DNA of 64,000 nucleotides, taken from Lepidostoma basale (Eukaryota; Arthropoda; Insecta; Trichoptera; Lepidostomatidae). A program made the translations under genes and the position numbers. The first letter of the stretch is position 1; the number at the start of each line of letters is the position of its first letter. The stretch is from assembly GCA_022606425.2 (NCBI GenBank), contig JAHDVF020000237.1, positions 744,001-808,000 on the forward strand, in the 5' to 3' direction. Positions 54,145 through 64,000 of the stretch are shown piece by piece. The notes beneath the pieces were generated by a model, which did not search any database, had not been told where the DNA came from, and saw only the letters and a list, made by a program, of their open reading frames with translations.

Positions 54145-54520
54145 ACACAATACCACTTACAATGACATATGTGCTGCTATTTGCGCCTTCTTCATACTGT
54201 TTGCCAATATATGCCGGCATTCAAAATTCAGAATTTTAAAAAAATCATTTACTTTTATTTATTTTGTATATGTAAATATGACTGCTTTGTGTATGTGTCT
54301 AATACTACAAATAAGATAAATAATTGTTATAGGAATTGTAATGCATGACGGGCATTAGCTAGTAATAATATTTAATGAAAGCTTTTTGTGGTATTTTTTA
54401 TTTATTTATTATTTCTATTCTAAAGTGTTTTTCTATACAGTTCAAGCTTTTGCAGTATCACAACTAATTTTTTAAAAGCTGATAGAGATGAAGAGGAGTT
54501 TTTGTGCATTATTATCGATT
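54145..54520. other. AGGF1 3' UTR and downstream
   Basis: AT-rich. No perfect AATAAA is seen near the stop; gataaataattg near 54315 is a possible variant signal. A gcattagctagtaat string at 54351-54365 resembles a Helitron 3' end but stands alone. Confidence 0.4.
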
Positions 54521-54950
54521 GTAGATAAGCGAAGCATGGAACTGGCAAAAATGATGAAAGTAGAATAAATGCAGTATTCTTCATCACATGTATTCGTCGA
54601 ATTTCAAATGCTGATATAAGAAAGGAATGTAGAGCGGAAGAAGGCATTAGAAACAAAACTATATAAGGATCGCTGCGTTGGTTCGGACATATGGAGCACA
54701 TGAATGGAGAATGAATGGTTAAGAAAGTATACACGTTAATGATGTAAATGGAGCACGGAGTCGAGGTAGATCGAGAAAAACTTGGCAAGACCAAATTAAT
54801 CTCATTTTAAAGGTTGGTCATGTTAAAAGTCAGAGGGATCGAAGTGCGTGTATGACTCATTGTATGAATGTGTAGAAATCTAGAGACGTGTGTCAGAATA
54901 GAGTAGTGTGGCGGTCCATTCTCTCTGCCTATGCCTATTTTTGATTACTT
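54521..54950 (+). mobile_element. LINE-A 3' fragment
   Basis: gcatggaactggcaaaaatg; RISNADIRKECRAEEGIRNK; GSLRWFGHMEHMNGE; GARSRGRSRKTWQDQINLIL. It ends ggcggtccattctctctgcc. Confidence 0.7.
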
Positions 54951-55129
54951 TTAAAATTTAAATCACTGTTATATAATATCACAATTTCAAATCAAATCAA
55001 ATCAGTTTATTTACTCAAAAAACATTACAAACAGCATAAATGTTTAAGGCATCTATTGAGTACAGGTAAAATATTATACACATACAACATAATACCAGGA
55101 ACGCATTAGAGATGGTTCGACATTAGGAA

Positions 55130-55615
55130 GACAAGATACTTTCAAACGGCGTGATGGTTTGTTGTTCTTGTTTCGTCATCACATTGAGCTTTATTTAGAT
55201 TTAAATATTTTTTTAAAAGCAGTAGAAATGAAATCTCTCCAATGAATATTAAAAAATTATGTATTATAGAGTGTTGAATGAAAATATAAGAAGTGAATGC
55301 GGTGCGAATGAAAGTGTTATGAACAAAATAATGAAAGAATGATAAAGGTGGCTTTATATACGTGAGAAGATTGGTGAGAAAAGTATATGTTAACGATGTA
55401 AAAGAGGAAGACTGAGAAAAACGTGATACGTTCAAATAAATCAAATTCTGAATGTCTTTCACGTGAGGAGTCGGAGAAGTCGACGTGCGTGCATGACACC
55501 ATGAATAAATATTGAGGAAGCAAAGAAGAATGCCAGGAAAGAACAGAGTGGCGGTGCATTATTTCTGCCTACCCCTTCGCGGAGACGGCGTGGTGGTTAG
55601 TTAGTTAGTTATATT
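55130..55615 (+). mobile_element. LINE-A 3' fragments
   Basis: 55135-55160 is a terminus scrap. 55195-55615 runs from EMKSLQ-type text and RVLNENIRSECGANESVMNK to gcattatttctgcctacccc, acggcgtggtggttagttag. Confidence 0.7.
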
Positions 55616-55844
55616 TTTATTTGTGCAACTTTCAATATGAGTTTAATAATAAATAACTCAATATTGTGATCACGGATTTTGGTATAGCTATGGATCGAAC
55701 TTGCTTCTTTTGGATCGAGTTTCAACAAAATACAATTGCATTATTTTAGTATTGATATGTTTTCTCAGCATTCAATTCAATTCTATCTTATCGTTATTTT
55801 ATATCATATGTTATTAAGTGTTTCATCATCTGTTATGTTTGCAT

Positions 55845-55960
55845 ATCTTCTTCTTCTTCTTCTTCCTTATTGTAGACCTATGTGGTCTGTTCTCCAGAGA
55901 GTTGCTCCTCCTGTGAGGTAGATTCCCAGCTGTCCTTCCATCTTTTAGGAGGTCTTCATG
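55845..55960 (-). mobile_element. LINE-B 3' scrap
   Basis: (CTT)n tail at 55845-55864, then tgtagacctatgtggtctgt..tgtgaggtagattcccagct..ccatcttttaggaggtct, antisense of the LINE-B end. Confidence 0.65.
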
Positions 55961-55985
55961 TTTGTATATACATTTAATAAATATA

Positions 55986-56491
55986 GAGTGTTTTTTTAGA
56001 GGTTTGGTTTTTAAACTGGCAACATTGTTTCTACAGACTGTCAATTTGACAGTTGACAGTTGATTTGTAGTCAGTACGTTTTGCCATTTCACCATGAATA
56101 GACTGACGTCAGAACAGCGCTTTAAAATTGTGCAAATTTATTTTGAAAATCATGGTTCGGTTCGCCAAACTTATCGAGCACTACGTCCATTTTACGGTCG
56201 ACGTAATCGTCCATCCGAGCAAGTTATTCGGAAGACCATGGATTGTTTTCGCACCACGTACACTCTAGTGGATAATATGCTTCCACAATGTCGACAATTG
56301 TCGAAAATTGGACTTCAAGATTGCGCTTCATTCGAGCTAGCCGTGGTGCTCATAAGCCTGAAATCATATTTAAATAATAATGGCATAAAATTATATATTA
56401 AATAAAACCAATATCATTGACATTAACATTATTTTAATGTTTTTTTTTTTCATTTTGAATATGTATTGTATATCTCTAAAAAAAAACACCC
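55986..56491 (+). mobile_element. Tc1/mariner-type deletion derivative, 506 bp
   Basis: Flanked by TA (55984-55985 and 56492-56493), with short inverted ends gagtgtttttttagag / ctctaaaaaaaaacaccc. It keeps the transposase start at 56094: MNRLTSEQRFKIVQIYFENH, then GSVRQTYRALRPFYGRRNRP and SEQVIRKTMDCFRTTYTLVD, an N-terminal HTH domain of the kind found in IS630/Tc1/mariner transposases. The catalytic part is gone and the frame stops at 56403-56405. Confidence 0.8.
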
Positions 56492-56493
56492 TA

Positions 56494-57000
56494 CACTAAA
56501 TATTAGTTCTTATAAACTATAGGTTCCCCATCTTTTTAACACCCCTGCCCTCTTTACTTTTTAATTTAAAAAATGACTATTTGACTGCCCCTCTTCCATA
56601 ATAGTTATACCAGATATTAAAATATGGTTATTTGAAATTAAAAAGATTATCACATGTATCAGAAATGTTTTTATTCAAATAGTTTCTTAAATTGTTAATT
56701 AATGAAAATAGTATTTTCAAATCGCACGCTTAATAGAACACTGGCTTAACTAAAAATATCAAGTTTTGTTCAATTCGACATGAGTCGGTGTTTTAAAAAA
56801 AACAGGTGAAAACCACGTACGAATGAAAAATACCGATGGAGGTCACTTGGCGAAATTTTGACATAATTTTAACGCGAAACGATGGATAGCGTTAACACAA
56901 GCCTCTGTCTAATGTTAACTCAATTATGACCTAAACCATAATCGGTCAGTTAACTATTAAGCGTGCGATATATGTTATTATATATTATATTAAAATAAAT
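56494..57000. other. AT-rich intergenic sequence
   Basis: No gene or clear repeat boundary is seen. Short matching patches (ctttttaacacccctgccct here; cgcccctgtaaaaggctcta and ggaacctatg at 57480-57545) suggest the LINE-A copy at 57000 interrupted one older repeat. Confidence 0.35.
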
Positions 57001-57455
57001 AGGACACAAAAAAGGATGAAAGTAGGATAAAAGCCGTAGAAATGGGATCACTGAGAAGAATGTGCGGGAAAACGATATATGATAGAATACCGAATGACGA
57101 AATAAGAAAGAAATGTAAGACAGATGATTGCATCATAAGTAAAATTAAAAAAGAATCCCTCAGATGATTTAGACATATGGAACGAATGCACGATAGAAGA
57201 ATGGTTCAAATGTTGTATACAAGCAGTGGGAGTGGAAAAAGAAGTCGTGGAAGATTAAGGGAAGCATGGCATGAAATTAATCAAATACTAAATGGCGGCC
57301 GCATTCGAAGTCGGAAAAATCGACGAACGTGAATGTTATGATTTATGAATGTTGAGGAAGTAAGAGAAGTATGTCAGGACAGAACGGTATGGCGGTCCAT
57401 CCTCTACCTACCCCCCGGGGAGACAGCGTGATGGTGAGTTAGTTAGTTAGCTAGG
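57001..57455 (+). mobile_element. LINE-A 3' fragment
   Basis: KKDESRIKAVEMGSLRRMCG, KTIYDRIPNDEIRKKCKTDD, CIISKIKKESLR, then text to tcctctacctaccccccggg, agacagcgtgatggtgagtt, agttagttag. Confidence 0.78.
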
Positions 57456-57939
57456 ACACTACCGCCCCCTTGACTGTCTCAACGCCCCTGTAAAAGGCTC
57501 TACGCCGACTAGGCTACGGTACCGCCCCTATTATGGAACCTATGTTATACTGATGATATTTCTTTTGAAAAATTAAAAAAATATTGTTCTTTATCAATGC
57601 GTTTTTTATTTAATTATTTTCTTTAGTTCCAGGCATTTACGAGTACTCCGAATACGAAGGATACATTTTTAAAATAATATAATATTGCGAATTCCCTCCA
57701 ATCCTCTTTTTCAATGGTACCAATGTCCAGCAGTGTCTGATGATATCGAATTATATATACCTCTTATCGAAATTTATTATAGGGTAAAACAGACATCGAC
57801 GATCCATCTTAAACAATAGTGCGAAAAACGTAAGAACTTACCAATCAATCCTTATCATATCAACCGATAACAGTAAAATTCACTACTGTACAAAATAAAA
57901 TAAATCACAAATAAATTATACACTTGAATATGTAGGTCA

Positions 57940-58335
57940 TTCGGATGTTCGGTCCCTTTTACAACAGAGGGCTCTAACTGTTCAAGTCTTCAAATATGGC
58001 GGCCAATAATTGGGAGATTATACCGCACCCGCCTTATTCACCAGACTTGGCACCATCGTACTACCACTTGTTCAGATGCATGACGCATTCCTTAGAAGAG
58101 TAGCACTTCCATTCATATGCAGATGTCAATAATTGGGTCAATGCCTGCACTACCTCAAAAGACGAGGCGTTTTTTCGACAATGAATTCATCTATTGCCAG
58201 AAAAATGGGAAAAGTAGTGGCTAACGATGGACAATATTTTGATTTTTGTGTTTTTTTATTTATTTTACCTTACAAATAAATGCAATTTTCATACAAAATA
58301 AACGGACCGATCTTTTCGAAACACCCAATACATAA
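57940..58335 (+). mobile_element. mariner relic (3' part)
   Basis: Plus strand: NWEIIPHPPYSPDLAPSYYH, LFRCMTHSLEE, then HSYADVNNWV and LLPEKWEK with stops. The third catalytic Asp is replaced (APSYY for APSDY). It ends ttcgaaacacccaata, likely near the element's terminus. Confidence 0.72.
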
Positions 58336-58710
58336 ATAACTAACCATCACGCCGTCTCCCCTAAGGAGTAGGCCGAAAGAATGGACTGCCAGATATTTCT
58401 TTCTTGACATACTTCCCTCGCTTTCTTAACATTCATACATCGTGCCATTTTTCTTACTACTGAGTTCGCCTACTCCTCACGTGGCCGACATTCAATGTTT
58501 GATTTATTCGATCGTGCCACGTTTTTTCGGTCTTCCTCTATTTCTAGTTCCATGTACATATTTTTTTACCATTATTTCTTCAATGATTCTTTCCATGTAT
58601 CCAAATCATTTTAATGTACCTTTCATTGTTTTGTTCATAACGTTTTCATTCGCACCGCATTCACTTGTCATATTTTCATCAAACACAGTTTTTTCACACA
58701 TTTTAATTTA
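58336..58710 (-). mobile_element. LINE-A 3' fragment
   Basis: aaccatcacgccgtctcccc at 58344; taggccgaaagaatggactg; ttcggtcttcctctatttct; gaacgttttcattcgcaccg. Decayed. Confidence 0.7.
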
Positions 58711-58714
58711 ATAT

Positions 58715-59205
58715 ATTCATTACTTATTGATGTGGTCTCTCCATTAACGGAAAAAATTAAGAGAATTTCGACTCCGGTGGTACGGTCATGTGACGCGAAG
58801 AGACAGCGAACACATTGTCGAAAAAGCCCTCAGCATTCCCACAAAATCAAGAAGAAGAGGTCGCCCAATGGCAACATGACGGGACAACATGGAAAAAGAG
58901 CTCAAACGCGATAACCTGACAATGGAGATGAGGCAAAATAGAAAAGTTTGGCGTTTTTGTACGAGGAGGATCGACCCCAGATGATGGGAAATGACAAAGG
59001 AAAAGAAGAAATATTCACTACTGATGTATTGTCTGATGACATCAACCGGGTGGCAGAAGGTCAATGGCACAGATTGGCGAGGGATGGAGAGGTATGGAAG
59101 TTGGTAAGGGAAATCTATGTCCATTCCTGGACGACTAATTTTGTTGATGATGATGTTTATGATACATTATTATTATTATTTATTACCTTATTTTTCTTCC
59201 TTTTA
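58715..59205 (+). mobile_element. Two LINE 3' ends in tandem
   Basis: 58745-58985: LREFRLRWYGHVTRRDSEHI, VEKALSIPTKSRRRGRPMAT, WRDNMEKELKRDNLT. 59030-59160: LSDDINRVAEGQWHRLARDG and EIYVHSWTTNFVDDD (LINE-C end). Confidence 0.68.
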
Positions 59206-59645
59206 GTTTAGATCGTATGACCTGTTTGTGACGGTGGGCTGTCCTGCGATGATGATGACCAGCCATCTCTCCATCTCTTTGGCGTCCTTTTTGGTAATCT
59301 CTTGCTGCTTGGGTTTTCACGTGGTCTCTTCAAAAGCGCCGTCTGCTTCTTCCCCATCTTACTATGTCCTCAACACCATAGACACACTTTATCGTTTCAT
59401 GTCTGATCAGATTTCTGAGGGTTTTGCCTGCAATGGAGCGTAGAGTTCGCATTTCTATTACTCTAAGAAGGTTCTGAGTTCTATTGGTATCGGCTGTGAC
59501 CTTTATTCCATACGTCATGATGGCGCGAACGCATGCCTTGTATATCTTGACTTTACTTTCGGTTAGCACGTATTTGTTCCTCCATATGGTGTCGCGCAAG
59601 CAGCCAGCCCCGGCTGTCGCTTTGTTGGTTTGTGCTCGCACTTCG
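59206..59645 (-). mobile_element. LINE-B fragment
   Basis: Minus strand: KYVLTESKVKIYKACVRAIM, TYGIKVTADTNRTQNLLRVI, EMRTLRSIAGKTLRNLIRHE, CVYGVEDIVRWGRSRRRF. It extends further 5' than the other LINE-B copies. Confidence 0.78.
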
Positions 59646-60240
59646 TCATATAAGTCACTGTAACTACCGATCTTTACGCATAGGTAAGGAATCGCATGAC
59701 TTGATCAATAGGTTTATTACCTGCGCTATAAAATTCTCAATTTCTATAAATGTTTTTTTTTTTTAACTTTTTAAATATATTCCTGAGTGGACAGCGTCTG
59801 GCACCCTTTCCCTTGATTTCATCCGGAGACATAACGAGTAATAACGTAATCACTCCGTATCGGCTTACACTTGGGGTAAACACGACAGTGATTTGTCTAC
59901 CCGCAGACATTACCGCTCACTTCCAGGAAGCTGAAGCCCATTGGACGGAAAGACAAAACAAAACATTACTGAAACAATTGAATGTTTGTTCTTTCCTTTT
60001 TAAATACAGCGACACGATTCCTTGTTGTGGTCAAGTATTGCTCATACAATACGAACATAGTTAATAATTACGGATATGGAATTTAATAATAAAAAAAGGT
60101 TTATTTCAGTTCCGTACCTATTTGGCAAAAGCACACATTTTTTCGCATTTTACAGGAATTCTATTCTTCCTATTTAAAGTTAAAAGAAGTTCCAAATCTG
60201 AAAATTGGAAAGTGTTATTTTTAAATACATAAATAACATT
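59646..60240. other. Unassigned stretch with an open frame
   Basis: A 104-codon plus-strand frame (59750-60064) has a fairly protein-like middle (RLTLGVNTTVICLPADITAH, ETHW-type end) but no recognised family and no clear splice borders. Possibly a transposon scrap. Confidence 0.3.
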
Positions 60241-60910
60241 TTTAATACTTAACTAACTACCTAACTAACCATCACGCCGTCTCCCCGAAGGCGTAGGCAA
60301 AAAGAATGGACTGCCACACTTTTCTTTCCTGACATATTTCTCTTGCTTCCTCTACATTCATACATCGTGTCATGCACGCGCGTCGATTTCTCTGACTCCT
60401 TACATGGCCGACATTCAATATTTGATTTATTTTATCGTGCCACGTTTTACTCGGTCTTCCTCTATTTCTGGTTCCATTTACATCGTTAAAATATATATTT
60501 TTTACCATTCTTTCTTCATTCATTCTATCCATATTCACTTCTGCACCGCATTCACTTCTTATATTTTCATTCGACAATCTATCATACACAGAGTATCACA
60601 CATTCGTCTAAGAGATCTCATTTCTACTGTATTTATTCTACTTTCATCCTTCTTTTGCCAGTTCCATGCTTCGCTTTCATATATAAGGGTCGGTAGAAGA
60701 ACACTATTGTGCACTGCCATTCTAGCTTTTTTGGATAGATTTTTGTTTGCGATGGCAACTTTAAGTGCACCATTCACTTTGTTGCCTGCCCCAACCCTTC
60801 TTTCAATATCCCTCTCCACTTGCCCATCTCTTGTTCACATACTACCTAAATACGAGTATACGAACTCATCTATTTGCTCCAAATTTTCACCATTCACGCT
60901 AATGTTGCAC
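60241..60910 (-). mobile_element. LINE-A 3' copy, best preserved in the window
   Basis: The terminus at 60243 (taactaaccatcacgccgtc) follows TTAG-type repeats (aactaactacctaactaacc). Minus strand: RDIERRVGAGNKVNGALKVA, IANKNLSKKARMAVHNSVLL, PTLIYESEAWNWQKKDESRI, NTVEMRSLRRMC, then DRLSNENIRSECGAEVNMDR and the end through RACMTRCMNVEEAREICQER. One frameshift near 60590. Confidence 0.82.
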
Positions 60911-61039
60911 ACTTTTTTTTAATACTTATTTATTAAAAAATTATTATAAAATAAGTTGTTAAGTTTTTGAGCTTTTAATGGCATATAGGGTTTCCGCAGA
61001 CTTTTGACACATCATTCATGTTTTGTCATGTTCCTTGTT

Positions 61040-61085
61040 TGCTTGGCTCCTGATCCAGGGGACTTGGGTTCAAGCCTAGACACCA
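61040..61085 (+). repeat. Truncated copy of the second SINE head
   Basis: tcctgatccaggggacttgg, gttcaagcctagacacc; only the anticodon-to-T-arm part of the 53340 SINE remains. Confidence 0.5.
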
Positions 61086-61087
61086 TA

Positions 61088-61404
61088 GTAATATACTTAG
61101 GAAATTAAAAATAATTTTGTTGAATCCATTAATCATATATATTTTTTAATAAAACACGACGTGCTTTGGAGGATACCTCCATCTTCAGAGATATATACAT
61201 CTTCAAAGAAAAACTAATATAAAAACGCATTTAAATTTCGATACAATAATTCAAATTCATTAATTTTCAAATTTGAATTATTGTATCGAATTGTACGCCT
61301 GAAGATGGATGTTTCCTCCAAAACATATCGTGTTTTTTTAAATATTTTTTAATAATCAGTGGATTAAACAAAGTTATTTTTAATTTCCTAAGAGTATATT
61401 ACTA
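61088..61404. repeat. Foldback element with CTGAAGATGGAGG core
   Basis: The arms 61088-61250 and 61265-61404 are inverted with indels: outer cttaggaaattaaaaataa / ttatttttaatttcctaag, inner ctccatcttcag / ctgaagatgga, centre attcaaatttgaa-type. Inner motifs: CTGAAGATGGAGGTATCCTC (minus, about 61190 to 61150) and CTGAAGATGGATGTTTCCTC (plus, from 61299). Confidence 0.75.
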
Positions 61405-62130
61405 TTAATTTAGTTTTTGAAAAAAAAAATATTCAAGTTCGTTATTTAATGATATGTATCATTTTTACAACGGGTTTTGTGTAAAATCAGTAAGTTTTAG
61501 AAAAATAATCTTTTGCCATAATATGTAGTTGGTGTTTAATGACATATTGGCATTAAAATCTTAATAAACTGACCTGGTGCTTTTTGCAAATATAGGTACG
61601 AAATTTTACGTCCAATTTTTTTTTTTAAAATATAAACGAAACTTTTGTATACACTATAAAAAAGGCTCTACTGCACTGGTCTATAATAAGCCCATTATGC
61701 GCTCAAGTTATATTACTATATTTTCCTCCGTCTGCAGTCGACTGTGGCCTCATTTGTCGCCATACAAAGTAAAGGAGATTTTCCCTTCGTTACGCGTAAC
61801 GACACCTCAGACAGCTATTCGATTACTGTGGTTAAAACGTGGCTTATTTTAGACAGTCTTTTGAAATAATAAGACTCGCGCGAGATCCTTGCGGCACACC
61901 CGAAGATAATCTTTTACGTTTAACTGCTTATTATTCAGCATTTATCTGACGCTGAAGTCACAGAACCACATTGAGTTAATGATTCAAATGATAAATTTTA
62001 CAAGATCATTATAATAAAAAAAATGCTTCCGTTGCATTTTATGGTACAGAATAACTTGTTTGTCCGATAAAAAAAATATACAGAAAAGATAACGCATGTC
62101 GAAATTTCATTGCTTATTTTATTAGCATGC
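61405..62130. other. AT-rich filler
   Basis: No exon or repeat terminus is recognised with confidence. Confidence 0.35.
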
Positions 62131-62395
62131 TTCCGAGATGAAGACAATGAGATATCCCGTGAGGAACACCAGAATTAGAGAGGTATGTGAGGCTGAGGAT
62201 GTTATAATATGGAGTAGACAGCGAAGGAAAGACTTGTATGGTCATGTCCAAAAATTGGACACCACCAGACTCTCATATATTGCACTACACAATCTGCCTC
62301 ACGGGACTCGTCCTCGTGGAAGACCTCCTGGATGATGGAAGGAAAGCTGGGAATCCACCTCACGAGAGGAGCAACCCTCTTGCGGCCGGTAGGTA
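62131..62395 (+). mobile_element. LINE-B 3' fragment
   Basis: EMKTMRYPVRNTRIREVCEA, EDVIIWSRQRRKDLYGHVQK, RLSYIALHNLPHGTRPRGRP, PG stop; then ggaaagctgggaatccacct. Confidence 0.72.
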
Positions 62396-62840
62396 AAACA
62401 ATCTATGCTGTCGCTGTCGGAGATATCTATCAGGGACAAAAAGCCAAACACCCTCCAGCACGGCCGAGTTCTCGAAATATCCCTTGAGTAATCTAAAGAA
62501 ATAGGTTATGAGATGCCCATCTCTTCGAAGCTGCAGAGGGTTGGCCCCAAGTATTCCCAAAAGAAATGCCGTGGGATAGCTACCATACTCCCTCATGTAG
62601 AGATACCTCAGAATTTTTTTCTGAATCCTCTCCAGCATAACGGAATACCTCGCCTCGTGAGGACTCCATATCACAGAACCACTTTCGATCATATTACCTG
62701 GGTCTAAAAGGACCACTCTGGGATGCCAGGGAGTCTGATTTACTGGAAGTCTTGCTGTAGTCATGCAAGGTAGCATTTCACGGCATTTTATAGGTACATA
62801 CCTTCCAGCATGGTATGTCCCTTCGTGACACTTCCAGTTA
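62396..62840 (-). mobile_element. LINE C-terminal fragment and small repeat
   Basis: Minus strand: GSVIWSPHEARYSVMLERIQ, KKILRYLYMREYGSYPTAFL, LGILGANPLQLRRDGHLITY, FFRLLKGYFENSAVLEG, VPDRYLRQRQHRLFYLPAAR, a jockey/I-like terminus without a stop for 138 codons. 62746-62840 is a copy of the 45515 small repeat. Confidence 0.72.
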
Positions 62841-63515
62841 TTTGAGTCCCAATATTATACACAGGGCATTTAAAAAATAAATTATTTGTCAGCTTAAATA
62901 CGAAGTAATCAGCTTCAATCAAGATCAAGCAGAGATTAAAATAATAAATAGTGAAGAAGTGTCTAATCTTTAAATCTGTAAGTTGATATTTGTATCATAT
63001 GATGTTTGAGGAAACGATGTAAATCCCCGTCCAGACAGTTTGACCGTCGGGTCGCTTCCCCTCTTCCCTTGTCCCTACCATCTCTCCCTTCTGCGATCCG
63101 GTAAGCCTATTATACTTAATTATTCAACTCTTCGATCCGAAACACTATTTCTCTTGGTAATCCGAATCATAGACCAACTGATACAGGATGCTTGATGAAT
63201 AAAATAAACAAATTAAAATGATCTTCTAATTAAAGTCTACTACTTAATAAAATATGAGAAAAATAATTAATCAGTTACGAATTCAATGCATATATAAAGT
63301 TCTCAATTTGTTGTTTGTTTTCCTCTTTCCCTCCTACCTCTGACTTAGCCACCATTTATTATTAAATACGAGTATACAAGTAAATTTGGTGTTTTAGTTT
63401 AGTTTTTATATTGCCCTGATGAAGCTTGGGTCAAATCGAAATTCGGCAACGAGTTTCGAGTGCCAATTATAATAACCATACCGTGGTTAAATAGATATTT
63501 TTATTTTATGTACCA
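62841..63515. other. Mostly AT-rich filler
   Basis: A C-rich patch lies at 63020-63110 (gtcgggtcgcttcccctctt), and a CCTGATGAAG...CGAAATTC motif at 63415-63455 loosely resembles the hairpin cores elsewhere. No exon is recognised. Confidence 0.35.
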
Positions 63516-63870
63516 TATTATTACTGTTAAAATTTAAAACACTGTTATAATATCACAATATCTGTTTAGATTTTGGCCTTATCAACCGTACTGGTATTAA
63601 TTAAATAGTCCATTGTTTTGGCCGAAACACTATGATACTTCAAAGTTATTACTGTTAAAATTTAAAACACTGTTATAATATCACATTTTTTTTTAGATTT
63701 TCGCCTTATCAACCGTACTGGTATTAATTAAATAGTCAAAACATGGTTGATAAGGCCAAAATCTATAAAGAAATTGTGATATTATAACAGTGTTTTAAAT
63801 TTCAACAGTAATAATGTGTTTGTAAATCATAGTGTTTCGGCCAAAACAATGGACTTTTTCATTTATACCA
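63516..63870. repeat. GATGATG-family foldback with an internal direct repeat
   Basis: 63520-63620 is repeated directly at 63648-63742 (ctgttaaaatttaaaacact, gttataatatcacaat, ccttatcaaccgtactggta, ttaattaaatagtc), then inverted at 63743-63860 (atggttgataaggccaaaat ... gtgtttcggccaaaacaatg). Confidence 0.8.
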
Positions 63871-64000
63871 TATTGTATTATATATAAGTATAAAACGTTT
63901 AACTATAAAGTGAGTGCTTCATTTGAAAACTTAATTTGTGGTGCCATTTTGGGTAACATTTTTAAAAATAAATAAAACACTTGATATTTGTTTCGACGCC

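Noticed and set aside
53340..53412. A tRNA-Arg(TCT) gene
   Set aside because: Several mispairs in the acceptor and anticodon stems, an attached unrelated body and a second truncated copy at 61040 mark it as a SINE head.
7717..54144. A functional link between the gustatory receptor and AGGF1
   Set aside because: Only adjacency and shared orientation are seen. Eukaryotic neighbours of this kind usually have no common pathway, and nothing else supports it.

Overview
This is a piece of an AT-rich insect nuclear genome. It has spliced genes with GT-AG introns, an insect-type gustatory receptor, and very dense mariner, LINE and SINE debris. The mix of repeats resembles Lepidoptera to me, but nothing here proves the order. 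Two host genes can be supported, both on the + strand.

(1) A four-exon gustatory receptor (Gr) gene lies at 7717-12523. (2) A ten-exon orthologue of AGGF1 (angiogenic factor with G-patch and FHA domains) lies at 13039-54144. All ten AGGF1 exons join in phase to give about 638 codons. In order they encode an N-terminal coiled coil, a tyrosine-rich OCRE-type repeat, a Lys/Glu/Asp-rich linker, an FHA domain spread over three exons, a basic KRREEVG segment, a G-patch and an acidic tail. The G-patch is cut in two by an intron of about 25 kb (29028-52952 plus the next kilobase, to 53952). The two genes are adjacent and co-oriented, but nothing suggests they work together: one is a chemoreceptor, the other a nuclear RNA-processing or signalling factor.

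The rest is mobile DNA. There are two nearly identical mariners (19406-20689 and 33495-34783, each with TA target duplications), one mariner with an uninterrupted transposase frame (24147-25469), at least three decayed mariner relics, a pogo/Tigger deletion derivative inside the Gr gene, a Harbinger-type MITE with perfect ends, two Tc1/mariner-type deletion derivatives, CR1/L2-like and jockey-like LINE fragments, and tRNA-derived SINEs. About 25 fragments in both orientations belong to one non-LTR family, called LINE-A here. Its frame ends in SAYPSGETA and is followed by a TTAG-type tail. LINE-B (MRTLRSIAGKTLRD), LINE-C (LGISLRDRVRN / TDVV) and other labels are likewise only names used within this answer. 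Several copies are nested, with visible target-site duplications that give their order of arrival.

The most unusual observations are these. (a) There is an inverted duplication of about 450 bp that includes the 3' part of AGGF1 exon 8, so the AGGF1 pre-mRNA should fold back on its own exon. (b) Several unrelated inverted-repeat families share CTGANGA-T-[covarying stem]-GAAAC-(n)-NUC, which closely resembles a type I hammerhead ribozyme core. (c) A splice-site-flanked cassette inside AGGF1 would break the frame. (d) GC-rich, exon- or promoter-like islands sit in the giant last intron. From 54145 to the right edge I see only repeats and AT-rich filler.
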